The notes: generated by a model from the sequence alone, not told the origin. Counted from the stretch's first letter, positions 16,540 through 25,314 are shown. The stretch is DNA of 64,000 nt from Promicromonospora iranensis (GCF_028994775.1 NZ_JAJQMN010000005.1:1-64000), one strand, 5' to 3'. A program made the numbers and translations.

Positions 16540-17631
16540 GTGACAAGCAATGTGATCCGTGTCGGGATCATCGGTGCCGACACCAGGGCGAGCTGGGCCG
16601 GAGCGTCCCACATTCCCGCTGTGGCGGCCCAGCCGCAGCTCGTGCTGGCCGCCGTCGCGACACGACGTGAGGAGAGCGCCCGGAAGGCCGCCGAGCTGTT
16701 CGGCGCCGAGCGCTGGTACGCCGACCCGTACGCGCTGATCGACGACCCGTCGATCGATCTCGTCACCGTCGCCGTCAAGGTCCCGGCGCACCGCGAGCTC
16801 GTGCTCGCGGCCCTCGCGGCGGGCAAGGCCGTCTACTCCGAGTCCCCGTTGGGGGCCGGCGTCGCGCAGACCGAGGAGATGGCCGCGGCGGCAGGCTCCC
16901 TGCACACGGCGATCGGGCTCCAGGGCAGCCTCAACCCGTCGGTGCGCCGAGCGGCCCAGATCATCACCCAGGGACGGCTCGGACGGCTGCTGTCGGCGCG
17001 GGTCACCGCGACCACCTTCGGGAACGGGCCGCAGTCGACGAGTGCGTACGAGTACTTCGACAAGGCGGACGCCGGCGCCGGCTTCATGACGATCGCGGTG
17101 GGCCACGTCCTGGACGTGGTTGAGACGGTCCTGGGCCGCATCACCGAGATCGATGCGCGCACAGAGCTGCTCTGGCCGGAGGTCAGGCTGACCGACACCG
17201 GCACCACGACCACCCGTGAGGTGCCGGACCACCTCGACGCGATCCTCAAGACCGCGTCGGGCGCCCCGGTGGGCGTGCAGGTGCTTGCCGGCGTGCCTGT
17301 ACCCGACGCGCAGTTCAGCCTCGAGGTCCGCGGCGCCGACGGCTGGCTGAGGCTGACCGGCAACCACCCCGCCGGCGTCCAGGTCGGTGACCTGACCCTG
17401 ACCTCCAGCGTGGACTTCGACGCCCCGGACGCCCCCGTCGCCACGGGGACCGGGCCGGCCGCCGCCGAGATCTGGACGGGCGCCTCCATCAACGTGGGCG
17501 AGGTGTACGCGAGTCTCGTGCGGGACATCGTCGACGGCACCCACCACACCCCCGGATTCGAACACGCCGCCCACAACAGCCGCCTGGTCGCGCGGGTCGA
17601 GCGGGCCGCACGAACCGGGATCCGGCAATAG
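16540..17631 (+). CDS. Gfo/Idh/MocA-family protein with altered catalytic motif
   Basis: An N-terminal Rossmann domain ('RVGIIGADTRASWAGASHIP', then 'YADPYALIDDPSIDLVTVAV') is followed by the Gfo/Idh/MocA beta-sheet domain from about residue 125. The usual 'EKP' motif after strand 5, whose Lys is catalytic, reads 'SESPLGAG' here, so Lys is replaced by Ser. That resembles the Gal80-like branch, in which the nucleotide-binding fold is kept but catalysis is lost (usually EWP). A sensor or scaffold role is possible; so is an atypical enzyme. GTG start with CGGAG 9 nt upstream. It follows the aldo/keto reductase. Confidence 0.85.
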   Translation: MTSNVIRVGIIGADTRASWAGASHIPAVAAQPQLVLAAVATRREESARKAAELFGAERWYADPYALIDDPSIDLVTVAVKVPAHRELVLAALAAGKAVYSESPLGAGVAQTEEMAAAAGSLHTAIGLQGSLNPSVRRAAQIITQGRLGRLLSARVTATTFGNGPQSTSAYEYFDKADAGAGFMTIAVGHVLDVVETVLGRITEIDARTELLWPEVRLTDTGTTTTREVPDHLDAILKTASGAPVGVQVLAGVPVPDAQFSLEVRGADGWLRLTGNHPAGVQVGDLTLTSSVDFDAPDAPVATGTGPAAAEIWTGASINVGEVYASLVRDIVDGTHHTPGFEHAAHNSRLVARVERAARTGIRQ

Positions 17632-17647
17632 CCACACCGTTACCAGC

Positions 17648-17689
17648 CGGACCTGGTGCCGGCAGCAGACCGCGCGGACACCAGGTCCG
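17648..17689 (+). terminator. Terminator hairpin after Gfo/Idh gene
   Basis: CGGACCTGGTG (17648-17658) and CACCAGGTCCG (17679-17689) form a perfect 11-bp stem with a 20-nt loop, 16 nt after the stop codon. It likely ends the AKR-Gfo transcription unit. Confidence 0.75.
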
Positions 17690-17812
17690 CCTGCGCTGGG
17701 CTTCTCCGACCGGCGACTCGGACGTCTTTCGATGGACACTGGGATCGCCGTGCACGGCCCACGCGGTTGGTGCACGGGCTGAAACGATGGCCTGACGAAG
17801 GGGAGACGCCGC

Positions 17813-18628
17813 ATGCCGTTCTGGATCTGCCGCAGGTGCGGCGTCGAGCACGAGCCCCGGCCCGCCGTGTGCGCCATCTGCGCGGACGAGCGCGAGCTGG
17901 TTCCGGCCGACGGGCAGCACTGGACCACGCTGGACGAGCTGGCCGCCGAGGGGCAGACCATCGCCGTCGAGGACCTGGAGCCCGACCTGGTCGGCCTCAC
18001 GACGATGCCCGACGTCGGCATCGGCCCTACCGCGAAGATCGTCCGCACCAGCGCGGGCAACCTCATGTTCGACCCCCTGGCGTATCTGGACGACGCCGCC
18101 GTCGCCGCCGTCGAGGATCTGGGTGGGCTGGCGTACATCGTGGCGAGCCATCCGCACATGTACGGGGTGCAGGTCGAGTGGAGCCGCCGGCTCGGCGGGG
18201 TCCCGGTACTGGTCAGCGAGGCCGATGCCGGCTGGCTCGCCCGGTCGGACGACGCCGTCGAGCTGTGGAAGGGCGACCGCGAGATCCTGCCCGGTGTCAC
18301 GCTGAGCCAGCCGGGTGGGCACTTCCCGGGTTCCGTGGTGGCGCACTGGTCGTCCGGCGCGGAGGGGAGGGGCGTGCTGCTGGGCGGCGACACGATCTTC
18401 GCCAACCCGGACCGGAGATCGGTGTCGTTCATGCGCAGCTATCCCAACCGCATCCCGCTGTCGGGTGCGGTGGTGCTGCGGATCGCGCACCACGTGAGGC
18501 GGTTCGAGTTCGACAGGCTCTACAACAACTTCCAGGGTGTCATCCCGGTGGACGCCCGCGACGTGGTGCTGCGCTCCGCGGAGCGCCACGCGGCATGGGC
18601 CCGCGGAGACTTCGACCACCTCACGTGA
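17813..18628 (+). CDS. Metallo-beta-lactamase-fold protein with N-terminal zinc ribbon
   Basis: Residues 4-24 form a rubredoxin-like knuckle pair, 'CRRCGVEHE...CAIC'. The rest follows an MBL fold: 'NLMFDPLAYLDDAAV' (strand before the first ligand loop), 'IVASHPHMYG', 'LPGVTLSQPGGHFPGSVVAH' and 'GVLLGGDTIF'. The canonical HxHxDH is reduced to 'SHPHMYG', so only part of the dinuclear site is obvious. The 271-residue family is widespread in actinobacteria and uncharacterised. The gene appears monocistronic, 124 nt after the terminator. Confidence 0.75.
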   Translation: MPFWICRRCGVEHEPRPAVCAICADERELVPADGQHWTTLDELAAEGQTIAVEDLEPDLVGLTTMPDVGIGPTAKIVRTSAGNLMFDPLAYLDDAAVAAVEDLGGLAYIVASHPHMYGVQVEWSRRLGGVPVLVSEADAGWLARSDDAVELWKGDREILPGVTLSQPGGHFPGSVVAHWSSGAEGRGVLLGGDTIFANPDRRSVSFMRSYPNRIPLSGAVVLRIAHHVRRFEFDRLYNNFQGVIPVDARDVVLRSAERHAAWARGDFDHLT

Positions 18629-18696
18629 TCCGTCCCCGCCGGTGGGGCGCGGGCCGGTCAAGGGGTCGGTCGGCCCGCCGCCTCACGGCTCACGGC

Positions 18697-19632
18697 TCAC
18701 AGCAGTTCGACACCGTCGGCCTGCGGCCCCCGGTCGCTCTGCCGCACCTTGAACCGGACCCGGTCACCCTCCTCCAGGACCTCGTCGCCCCGCACGACCG
18801 ACACGTGCACGAAGAGGTCCGCGCCCCCGGAGTCGGGGGTGATGAAGCCGAAACCGCGCTCCGCGTCGTAGCGTGCGACGGTGCCCTCGCCTCCGCGCAC
18901 AGGGCCGGCCGATGCCGCGTGACGGCTCGGCCGACCACGGTCCGTGGCCGGCCGCGCACTCCCGGAGCCGCGCACGAGCTGGACGTTGCGGGCGTTCGGT
19001 CCCTTGTCGCCGTCGACGACGTCAAAGGTCACACGGGCACCCTCGGAGAGCTCGGTCACACCCCGGCCGAGCGCACTGACGTGGACGAAGACGTCCTCGC
19101 CACCCGAGTCGGGAGCGACGAACCCGAAGCCCTTCGTGTCGTCGTACCAGGACACCGTGCCGTTCGCTCCGTCTGACGGCACAGCATGCCGGGCAGCCTC
19201 CGCCCCGAGCGGTAGCAGGTGGTCCGCCTGCGGCCCTTTCTCCCCGTCGACGACGAGGAACGCCACCCGCTGCCCCTCCGAGATCACACCGCCCCCGACG
19301 ATGGCCGAGCTGTGCACGAAGACTTCGGCGCGACCGTCGTCGGGCGTGACGAAGCCGTATCCCTTGGCAGGCTCGTACCAGGTGACGGTGCCGAGTACGC
19401 CCACGGGAGCGTCGGCGGCCCTCTCGCCCGTGACACGGACGCGGCGCGCCTGCGGGCCACGCTCACCCTCGCCGACCTCGAACTCGACGGCCTGCCCCTC
19501 GCGGAGAAGCTTCGGTCCGTCGTCACCGACGATCTCGGACGCGTGCACGAACAGGTCCTCGGCCTCGTTCCCGAGGTCGATGAAGCCGAACCCTCGGTCG
19601 GCGTCGAACCATCGGACAGTTCCCTGGGGCAC
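18697..19632 (-). CDS. Protein of four tandem cold-shock domains
   Basis: A 311-residue protein made of four CspA-like OB folds at about 1-70, 78-142, 157-221 and 245-311, joined by Ala/Pro/Arg-rich linkers. Each copy keeps the RNA-binding RNP1 and RNP2 phrases: [33 protein letters not shown] and [11 protein letters not shown]. Each ends in '(K/R)GP(Q/N)A'. Ordinary bacterial Csp proteins have one such domain of about 67 residues. It should bind single-stranded RNA or DNA cooperatively, perhaps as an RNA chaperone. It lies downstream of a DksA/TraR-like gene on the same strand. Confidence 0.93.
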   Translation of the reverse strand: MPQGTVRWFDADRGFGFIDLGNEAEDLFVHASEIVGDDGPKLLREGQAVEFEVGEGERGPQARRVRVTGERAADAPVGVLGTVTWYEPAKGYGFVTPDDGRAEVFVHSSAIVGGGVISEGQRVAFLVVDGEKGPQADHLLPLGAEAARHAVPSDGANGTVSWYDDTKGFGFVAPDSGGEDVFVHVSALGRGVTELSEGARVTFDVVDGDKGPNARNVQLVRGSGSARPATDRGRPSRHAASAGPVRGGEGTVARYDAERGFGFITPDSGGADLFVHVSVVRGDEVLEEGDRVRFKVRQSDRGPQADGVELL

Positions 19633-19740
19633 CTAAGACTCCTCATCTCGCAGACATTGCTGTCGTCCAGTGTCCCTGACAGAACCCGGGGCGGGTGCGT
19701 CGGGTCCCGCGCCGAGAGTGATATCGACCATTTTGCCGAT

Positions 19741-19776
19741 CTGCTCGTCGACCTGCTCGTCGACCTGCTCGTCGAC
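19741..19776. repeat. Three perfect tandem 12-bp repeats
   Basis: CTGCTCGTCGAC is repeated three times without change in the intergenic region between the DksA-like stop (19789) and the cold-shock gene start (19632). Each unit contains the palindrome GTCGAC. It could be a binding array in the cold-shock gene leader or a simple slippage product. Confidence 0.85.
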
Positions 19777-19788
19777 AACGCGGTGCGG

Positions 19789-20139
19789 CTAGCCGGCAGC
19801 AGCGCAGCTGATGCAGGTGCGGGCCGTGGGCCGGGCCAGCAGGCGGTCACGTGCGACTGGTCGTCCGCAGCGTTCGCAGGAGCCGTAGGTGCCGGCGGCG
19901 ATCCTCGCGAGCGCGGCGTCCACGTCGGCCAGATGATCTCTGGCCGCAGCGAGCAGTGTGCTCGCCTGGGAGCGCTCAAAGGCGATCGTCGACCCTTCTG
20001 GGTCGTGCTCGTCGTCGGACGCGTCGAGCCGCGACGCGTCCACCATCGAGGCAATGTTGCCGGAGAGGGAGGAGATCAGGTCGGCCGTGCGCTCGCGATC
20101 GGCGACCAGCAGCCCATGGATCTGGGTGATCGGAGGCAT
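19789..20139 (-). CDS. DksA/TraR-type zinc-finger protein
   Basis: A 116-residue protein with an N-terminal coiled-coil helix pair (LVADRERTADLISSLSGN and TIAFERSQASTLLAAARDHL) and a C-terminal four-Cys zinc finger, 'GSCERCGRPV' ... 'RTCISC', preceded by 'ADVDAALARIAAGTYG'. This is the standard C4 DksA/TraR form found in actinobacteria, thought to bind in the RNA polymerase secondary channel. The acidic tip residues of DksA are not clearly conserved. ATG 20139 was preferred; the longer frame to 20307 is Arg-rich and unlike the family. Confidence 0.88.
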   Translation of the reverse strand: MPPITQIHGLLVADRERTADLISSLSGNIASMVDASRLDASDDEHDPEGSTIAFERSQASTLLAAARDHLADVDAALARIAAGTYGSCERCGRPVARDRLLARPTARTCISCAAAG

Positions 20140-20307
20140 TCTCCCCGCCGCCTTCCCAACGAATCCTGGGCCTCTTGACTCTCGCAGGCTACCGGCCGTG
20201 CCCGTGGATCGCCGTTCCTCACGGCGGACCCGACGGCGAACGTGAAGCACCTGCGCGGTCATGCGGAGAGCGCGGCGCCGACGTGCTGTCGTTGTCGCGC
20301 TTGACAC

Positions 20308-20322
20308 CTTAACAATGTTCAG
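20308..20322. promoter_or_regulatory. TetR-regulon operator, site 1 (MFS operon)
   Basis: CTTAACAATGTTCAG fits the motif CTTAACNNNGTTCAR found five times in this region. It follows a TTGACA hexamer at 20301-20306 and lies 45 nt before the first MFS start, so binding would block this promoter. Confidence 0.75.
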
Positions 20323-20343
20323 TCAGGCTGCGTTCCAGGATAG

Positions 20344-20358
20344 ACGAACTAAGTTAAG
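20344..20358. promoter_or_regulatory. TetR-regulon operator, site 2 (MFS operon)
   Basis: ACGAACTAAGTTAAG is the reverse-oriented form of the same motif (TTGAACNNNGTTAAG) with two mismatches in one arm. It overlaps the ribosome binding site AAGGAG (20356-20361) of the MFS gene. Confidence 0.65.
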
Positions 20359-20366
20359 GAGCCATC

Positions 20367-21821
20367 ATGTCGATCCTCGTCGAGGGCGGTTCCGACACCT
20401 CGGGACAGCTGAGCTCCCGCGACCGCATCGCGATCCGGGTGCTCCTGGTCTCCGTGTTCGTCGTCACGCTCAACGAGACGGTCATGAGCGTGGCACTGCC
20501 GGTACTCATGACCGAGCTGCGGGTCGAGGCGAACGTCGGGCAGTGGCTCACCGCGGGTTTCCTGCTGACGATGTCCGTGGTCATCCCGATCACCGGGTTC
20601 CTGATCCGGCGGGTGCCCACGCGCGCCCTGTTCACCACCGCCATGGTGCTGTTCAGCGCAGGCACGCTGCTCGCCGCGGTCGCACCGGACTTCGGCGTGC
20701 TGCTCGCCGGCCGCGTCGTGCAGGCCGCCGGCACCGCGATCATGATGCCACTGCTGATGACCACGGTGATGACGCTCGTACCGGCCGCCCGCCGGGGCGC
20801 CCTGATGGGCAACATCGCGATCGTCATGTCGATGGCGCCGGCCATCGGACCGGCGGTCTCGGGCATCGTGCTGGACTCGCTCGGGTGGCGGTACATCTTC
20901 TGGCTGATGCTGCTGATCGCGCTCGCCGTGCTGCTGCTGGGAATGCGGCAGATCGCGAATGTCGGGGACACCACCTCGGCACCGATCGATGTGTTGTCCG
21001 TGGTCCTCTCGGCGGTCGGCTTCGGTGGCCTCGTCTACGGCTTGAGCAGCCTGGGCAGCTCCGGTGGCATGTCGCAGGTCCCGGTGTGGGCCGCATTCCT
21101 CGTGGGCGTCGCGGGCGTCGTCGCATTCGTCGCCCGGCAGCTGCTGCTGCAGCGGGCCGACCATGCTCTGCTGGACCTACGCCCGTTTCGGTCGCGGACG
21201 TTCACGGTCGCCAGCGTGATGATGATGCTGACGATGGCCACGCTGCTGGGCACGACCATCCTGCTCCCGATCTACCTGCAGAGCGCGCTGGTGCTGGGGC
21301 CGCTCACCACGGGCCTGGCGCTCCTGCCGGGCGGTCTGCTCATGGGTGCGCTGGGGCCGGTGGTCGGGCGGTTGTACGACCGCTTCGGCGCGCGGAAGCT
21401 GCTCGTGCCCGGCACGGTCGCCACCAGCGCGGCACTGTGGTCCGGGACGCTGCTCACGGTCGAGAGCTCGCTGCTGCAGGCGGTCGGCTTCAACCTGCTC
21501 CTGTCGGCCGGGCTGGCGTTCGTGTTCACACCGCTGTTCGCGGCGGGCCTGGGGTCGGTGCCGCCGAAGCTGTACGCCTACGGCAGCGCGATATTCAGCA
21601 CCGTTCAGCAGCTGGCCGGTGCTGCCGGCGTGGCGCTCCTGGTCAGCGTGCTGTCGGTGCGTTCGGCAGCGCTCGTCGCCGAGGGTGTGCCGCTCGCGGA
21701 GCAGACGGCAGGCGGTGTGCAAGCGGCGTTCCTCGTGGCAGCCACGCTGTCGCTGTTCCCGATCGTCGGGGCGTTCCTGATCCGCGGCTCGGCGCCCGCC
21801 GCAACGCCCGCGGCGCACTGA
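20367..21821 (+). CDS. DHA2-family MFS drug:H+ antiporter
   Basis: A 484-residue, 14-segment MFS protein. Motif C-like 'MAPAIGPAVSGIVLDSLGWR' follows segment 5, and motif A of DHA2 is degenerate in loop 2/3 (GFLIRRVPTRAL). 'LDLRPFRSRTFTVASV' is the usual DHA2 phrase before segment 9, and 'LPGGLLMGALGPVVGRLYDR' is also typical. Relatives (LmrB/LfrA type) export drugs or toxic intermediates. AAGGAG lies 5 nt upstream of the ATG. It carries two TetR-type operators upstream and is followed, 71 nt later, by a second MFS gene. Confidence 0.92.
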   Translation: MSILVEGGSDTSGQLSSRDRIAIRVLLVSVFVVTLNETVMSVALPVLMTELRVEANVGQWLTAGFLLTMSVVIPITGFLIRRVPTRALFTTAMVLFSAGTLLAAVAPDFGVLLAGRVVQAAGTAIMMPLLMTTVMTLVPAARRGALMGNIAIVMSMAPAIGPAVSGIVLDSLGWRYIFWLMLLIALAVLLLGMRQIANVGDTTSAPIDVLSVVLSAVGFGGLVYGLSSLGSSGGMSQVPVWAAFLVGVAGVVAFVARQLLLQRADHALLDLRPFRSRTFTVASVMMMLTMATLLGTTILLPIYLQSALVLGPLTTGLALLPGGLLMGALGPVVGRLYDRFGARKLLVPGTVATSAALWSGTLLTVESSLLQAVGFNLLLSAGLAFVFTPLFAAGLGSVPPKLYAYGSAIFSTVQQLAGAAGVALLVSVLSVRSAALVAEGVPLAEQTAGGVQAAFLVAATLSLFPIVGAFLIRGSAPAATPAAH

Positions 21822-21892
21822 CGGCTTCGTGCCGGCCCCGACCGTCTCGGGCGTCCCCGGTATACCCGCTCACCACCACTTGGAGAGAAGTC

Positions 21893-23320
21893 ATGGTGCA
21901 TGTCGTACCCGTAACGCGCCCGTCGGATTCCGCGGAGGACAGGTGGAGCGGGCGGCTGGTCCGCTGGTTGGTGATCCTCGTCGGAGCGAACCTGCTGGGG
22001 GACGCGGTCGTCGTCGCTCCGCTTCTGGTACTGCCCGACATGATGCAGCACTTCGAGACCGATCAGGCGGCGTGGCTCAGCTCGACCGCGATGCTGGCGG
22101 GTGCGATGTGGGCGCCGTTGCTCGGGCGCACCGCCGACATCCGCGGCAAGCGCCGGATCCTCGTCGTCACCATGCTCGTCACGTTCGCGGGCTCGCTGGT
22201 CTGCTTGGTCGCGCCGAACGTCGTCATCTTCGTGCTCGGGCGGTTCCTGCAGGGGGCGGCCATGGGGGCGGTGCTGCTCTCGGTGGCAATCACTCGCCAG
22301 CTCTGCACTCCGCGGGTCGGTATGACGGCCGTCGGGGTCGTGACCACAGGTGCGTCGGTCCTGGGGATCCCCATGATTCTCCTGCTGAGCCCGGTGATCG
22401 ACCAGTTCGGCTACCGGAGCGTGTTCCTACTGGCCGCTGTTCTCGCGGCGGTCTGCGCCGTCACCATCCGGCTGTTCATCCCGGAGCCGCCGATCCGCTC
22501 CAGCGGATCGGTCGACGTCGTCGGGGCACTGCTGCTCGGGTCCGGACTGATCGCCGTACTCGGATACGTCAGCATGGCGCCGGACCTGGGGTGGACGAAC
22601 GTGGGCATGCTGGCCACGCTGATCGCCGGCGTCGCCGCGCTGGCAGGCGGAGTGCGGCACGTGCTGCGGGTCGCCGAGCCGATCGTCGACCTGCGTCGGC
22701 TCACTGCCCCGATGGCGTTGACGCTCGGAGCGATGGCACTCGCGTCCGGGGCAGTGCAGAGCCTGCTGCAGCTGCAGAGCCTCGTCGCGGAGGTGCCGCC
22801 CGAGCTGGGGCTGGGTTACGGCATCGGCGGCGGTGATGCGGTCATCTTGATCCTTGTACTGTCCGCGCTCGGCATCATGATCGGTGGCCCGGTGTCCGGC
22901 GTGCTCTCATCGCGGATCGGCCCGGCGTCCACACTGCTCGGCGGGATCGTGGTCGGCCTGCTGGCCACGATCGGGATGCTCGTGGGGGTCTCGGTGCTCC
23001 CGGCCGGGCTCGTCTGCGCCACCCTGCTCGGCGTGGCCGTCGGCGCGAGCATCGCCTCCGGCTTCAACCTCGTGACCGCCATCGCACCGCCCGAGCACCA
23101 CGGCGTGACCGGCAGCCTGGTGCCGGTCGTGCTCTGCGTCGTGTCGGTCGCCCTCAACGTGGTCGGCGTGATGGTGCTCAATGCGACGTCCACCGACACG
23201 CTTGTCGCGGGGATTCCCGCGAACTCCCTGACGGGGGTGCAGCTATACATCCTGATGTCCGGCGCGGCGCTCGTCGTCGCGACGGTGATGGCAACGCTGC
23301 TGGTGCGCAGGCACCGGTAG
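21893..23320 (+). CDS. MFS transporter, 14-segment (second pump of operon)
   Basis: A 475-residue protein with about fourteen hydrophobic segments. It opens with 'WLVILVGANLLGDAVVVAPL' and has motif A-like 'LLGRTADIRGKRRILV' after segment 2, the DHA2-style 'VDVVGALLLGSGLIAVLGY', and 'EHHGVTGSLVPVVLCV' near the C-terminus. It is distinct from the preceding DHA2 pump, so the operon encodes two non-identical exporters. ATG 21893 has GGAGAG about 7 nt upstream. It converges on the TetR gene with only 5 nt between the stops. Confidence 0.9.
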   Translation: MVHVVPVTRPSDSAEDRWSGRLVRWLVILVGANLLGDAVVVAPLLVLPDMMQHFETDQAAWLSSTAMLAGAMWAPLLGRTADIRGKRRILVVTMLVTFAGSLVCLVAPNVVIFVLGRFLQGAAMGAVLLSVAITRQLCTPRVGMTAVGVVTTGASVLGIPMILLLSPVIDQFGYRSVFLLAAVLAAVCAVTIRLFIPEPPIRSSGSVDVVGALLLGSGLIAVLGYVSMAPDLGWTNVGMLATLIAGVAALAGGVRHVLRVAEPIVDLRRLTAPMALTLGAMALASGAVQSLLQLQSLVAEVPPELGLGYGIGGGDAVILILVLSALGIMIGGPVSGVLSSRIGPASTLLGGIVVGLLATIGMLVGVSVLPAGLVCATLLGVAVGASIASGFNLVTAIAPPEHHGVTGSLVPVVLCVVSVALNVVGVMVLNATSTDTLVAGIPANSLTGVQLYILMSGAALVVATVMATLLVRRHR

Positions 23321-23325
23321 GCCGC

Positions 23326-23964
23326 TCAGCTCCCGAGTCGGGCAGCGAGCCCTTCCAGGACGATGTCGAGGTGCCGTTCGAACCGCTGGTCGCCGTCATC
23401 CTGGAGGTGTCCGGCCTCCTTGACCAGTGACGCGCCTTCGCCGAGCCAGGCGTCGCGCTGAGTGGTGGAGTAGCGCGTCGGATCGGTCTCGGCGGCTTGG
23501 CGTCGTTCCTGTTCCTCGATGACGAAGCCGACGACGAAGGCAGTGACCACGTCGACGGCGTCGTCGGCGTCGGCGGGCTTCCAACCTGATGCGGTCCAGC
23601 GTTCGAACAACGGCTCCTTCATGCGGACCACGTCCGGCTCGGTGATCCGGGTGCCGCTGAAGACACGGGCCCCGTCGCGGTGGAGCAGGTACTCCGAACG
23701 CAGGACGCGGGCGTAGGCGGTGAGGTCGTCGCGCCAGCCGGTGCCGGGCTGGACCGCGGCGAAGGCGGCGGTCACGCGGCGCATGACCTCGGTGGCCATC
23801 TCGTCGAGCAGCTCCTGCTTGTTGCGCACGTGCCAGTAGAGGGCGGGAGCGCGGACACCCAGCCGGGTGGCGAGCGCTCGGACGGTGAGGCCGTCGATGC
23901 CCTGGTCGTCGAGGAGCTCCAGCGCTGCCGCCACGATCAGTTCTCGGGTGATGCCCTTGGTCAT
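23326..23964 (-). CDS. TetR-family repressor (TetR_C type), probable regulator of the pump/monooxygenase regulon
   Basis: The HTH is of the classical TetR class: 'ITRELIVAAALELLDDQGID', 'GLTVRALATRLGVRAPALYW', 'HVRNKQELLDEMA'. The C-terminal domain has the TetR_C pattern with 'DGARVFSGTRITEPDVVRMK' and a helix 'VVTAFVVGFVIEEQERRQ'. TetR_C proteins usually bind planar polycyclic ligands. The operator motif lies 9 nt upstream of its start, so it should be autoregulated, and the same motif occurs before the MFS operon and the MDR-monooxygenase operon. ATG 23964 was preferred to GTG 23973. Confidence 0.92.
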   Translation of the reverse strand: MTKGITRELIVAAALELLDDQGIDGLTVRALATRLGVRAPALYWHVRNKQELLDEMATEVMRRVTAAFAAVQPGTGWRDDLTAYARVLRSEYLLHRDGARVFSGTRITEPDVVRMKEPLFERWTASGWKPADADDAVDVVTAFVVGFVIEEQERRQAAETDPTRYSTTQRDAWLGEGASLVKEAGHLQDDGDQRFERHLDIVLEGLAARLGS

Positions 23965-23973
23965 GGATGACAC

Positions 23974-23988
23974 CTTAACGGTGTTCAG
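23974..23988. promoter_or_regulatory. TetR-regulon operator, site 3 (repressor gene)
   Basis: CTTAACGGTGTTCAG is identical in both arms to site 1 (CTTAAC and GTTCAG). It sits immediately upstream of the repressor's own start codon, as expected for autorepression. Confidence 0.75.
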
Positions 23989-24032
23989 AGGCGCTCACTG
24001 CAACAGTAAGCATCGGCTGAGGAACAAAAGTT

Positions 24033-24067
24033 GGGCGGCAGGTCCCTGAACCAGGAACCTGCCGCCC
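24033..24067 (-). terminator. Terminator hairpin after FAD monooxygenase gene
   Basis: GGGCGGCAGGT (24033-24043) pairs exactly with 24057-24067. Inside, CCTG and CAGG can extend the stem past one mismatch. It lies 30 nt after the monooxygenase stop, separating that operon from the TetR gene. Confidence 0.75.
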
Positions 24068-24096
24068 GACCTCGAACCCCTGTACCGGCGTCCCTG

Positions 24097-25314
24097 TCAC
24101 CGTGCCGTCACGGACGGGACCGGGGCCGCAGAGGCGGCGAACCGCGCTGTCATCCGGCGGTGGACGATCTTGCGGATCGCCTCCAGGACGACCGAGCGCA
24201 GCACGTCGACCGCACGGTTGGACGGGACGAACCGCTGTTGCTTCATCCGTGCGGAGCGCTGCTGCCTGGTGATGTAGGGACGCAGTCCCTTCTCCCAGGA
24301 GTTCAGTGCGGCGGCGAGGTCGTCGGGGTTCTCCCGCAGTGCCACGCCCAGTGCGGCGCCGCCGCGCAGCGAGGACGAGGAGCCCATGGCCGAGTAGGTG
24401 TTCATGCACCAGGCGGCGTCCCCCACCAGCACGACCCGCCCGGCGCTCCAGCGGGGCATCTTCACCTGGTGTATCGAGTCGAACACGTGCTCAGGGGCCT
24501 GCTCCAGGGAGTCCAGGACGTGGCGCACCACGGGGTCGTCCTCCATCCCGGCGAAGACCGCGCGCACCTGCTCGATCGACTCCCCGGCGAACCGGTCCGG
24601 GATGTCCTCGGTGCGGTAGGTCAGCCAGGCGCAGGGGGCGTGGTCGTCGAGACCGAACACCCACATCGCACGCCTGGGGCGCGCGACGATGATGCTGTCG
24701 CTCTCCTGGTACGTAGGCACCTGTTCCTTGAGCTGGAACGCGCAGATCATCGCCTTCCAGTTCACCATGTAGTCCTCGTCCGGACCGAACATCATCCGGC
24801 GCATGCTCGATCGCATCCCGTCCGCGCCGACCACGAGGTCGAAGTCCTCGCGGTACTGCTTTCCGGTGCCGGCGTCCTCGAGCAGGACCTGCACGCCATC
24901 GGTGCCCTCGGTGATCTCGACCGGGGTGGTCGCGAACCGGACCTCGACGGAGTCCCCGGTCCCGTCGCCGCTGATGCTCTGCCACAACGCGGCCTCGATG
25001 TCGCCACGCAGCACCGCCGCCTGCCCGCTGGGCACGTCCAGCAGTCCCAGGGCAGGCTTCCGCCTGCCCCGACGGTCCACCGACCACGAGTTCCCGCCCG
25101 GCCTCCAGTCCGGGTTACGGGTGTGCAGATGGTCGGCGATCCCCAGGTCGGCAGCGGCCTGCACGCCCTCCGGGAACAAGAAGATGAAGTAGCCCCCCGT
25201 TCGACGCTCGGCCGCCCGTTCGACGACCACCGGCGTCCATCCCGCACGTCGCAGCCCGATCGCCGCGGACATTCCCGCGATCCCGAGCCCCACCACCAGC
25301 GCTCTCTTCTGCAT
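24097..25314 (-). CDS. FAD-dependent aromatic-hydroxylase-type monooxygenase
   Basis: A 405-residue group A flavoprotein monooxygenase. The dinucleotide motif 'VVGLGIAGMSAAIGLRRAG' opens the chain, followed by the Glu that binds the ribose ('VVVERA'). The DG motif is 'DLVVGADGMRSSMR' (about 165-178), and the second FAD motif is 'GRVVLVGDAAWCMNT' (about 295). Relatives include PHBH, TetX/Rox and PgaE; they hydroxylate phenolic or polyketide substrates using NAD(P)H. GGAGAG lies before the ATG at 25314. It follows an MDR reductase in the same operon, whose promoter holds two TetR-type operators. Confidence 0.92.
   Translation of the reverse strand: MQKRALVVGLGIAGMSAAIGLRRAGWTPVVVERAAERRTGGYFIFLFPEGVQAAADLGIADHLHTRNPDWRPGGNSWSVDRRGRRKPALGLLDVPSGQAAVLRGDIEAALWQSISGDGTGDSVEVRFATTPVEITEGTDGVQVLLEDAGTGKQYREDFDLVVGADGMRSSMRRMMFGPDEDYMVNWKAMICAFQLKEQVPTYQESDSIIVARPRRAMWVFGLDDHAPCAWLTYRTEDIPDRFAGESIEQVRAVFAGMEDDPVVRHVLDSLEQAPEHVFDSIHQVKMPRWSAGRVVLVGDAAWCMNTYSAMGSSSSLRGGAALGVALRENPDDLAAALNSWEKGLRPYITRQQRSARMKQQRFVPSNRAVDVLRSVVLEAIRKIVHRRMTARFAASAAPVPSVTAR

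Noticed and set aside
20261-23320. A single 1019-codon plus-strand open frame
   Set aside because: Its first half is an out-of-frame shadow of the DHA2 pump gene (Arg/Gly-rich, no family features). Only the part from 21893 is a real MFS gene with its own ribosome binding site.
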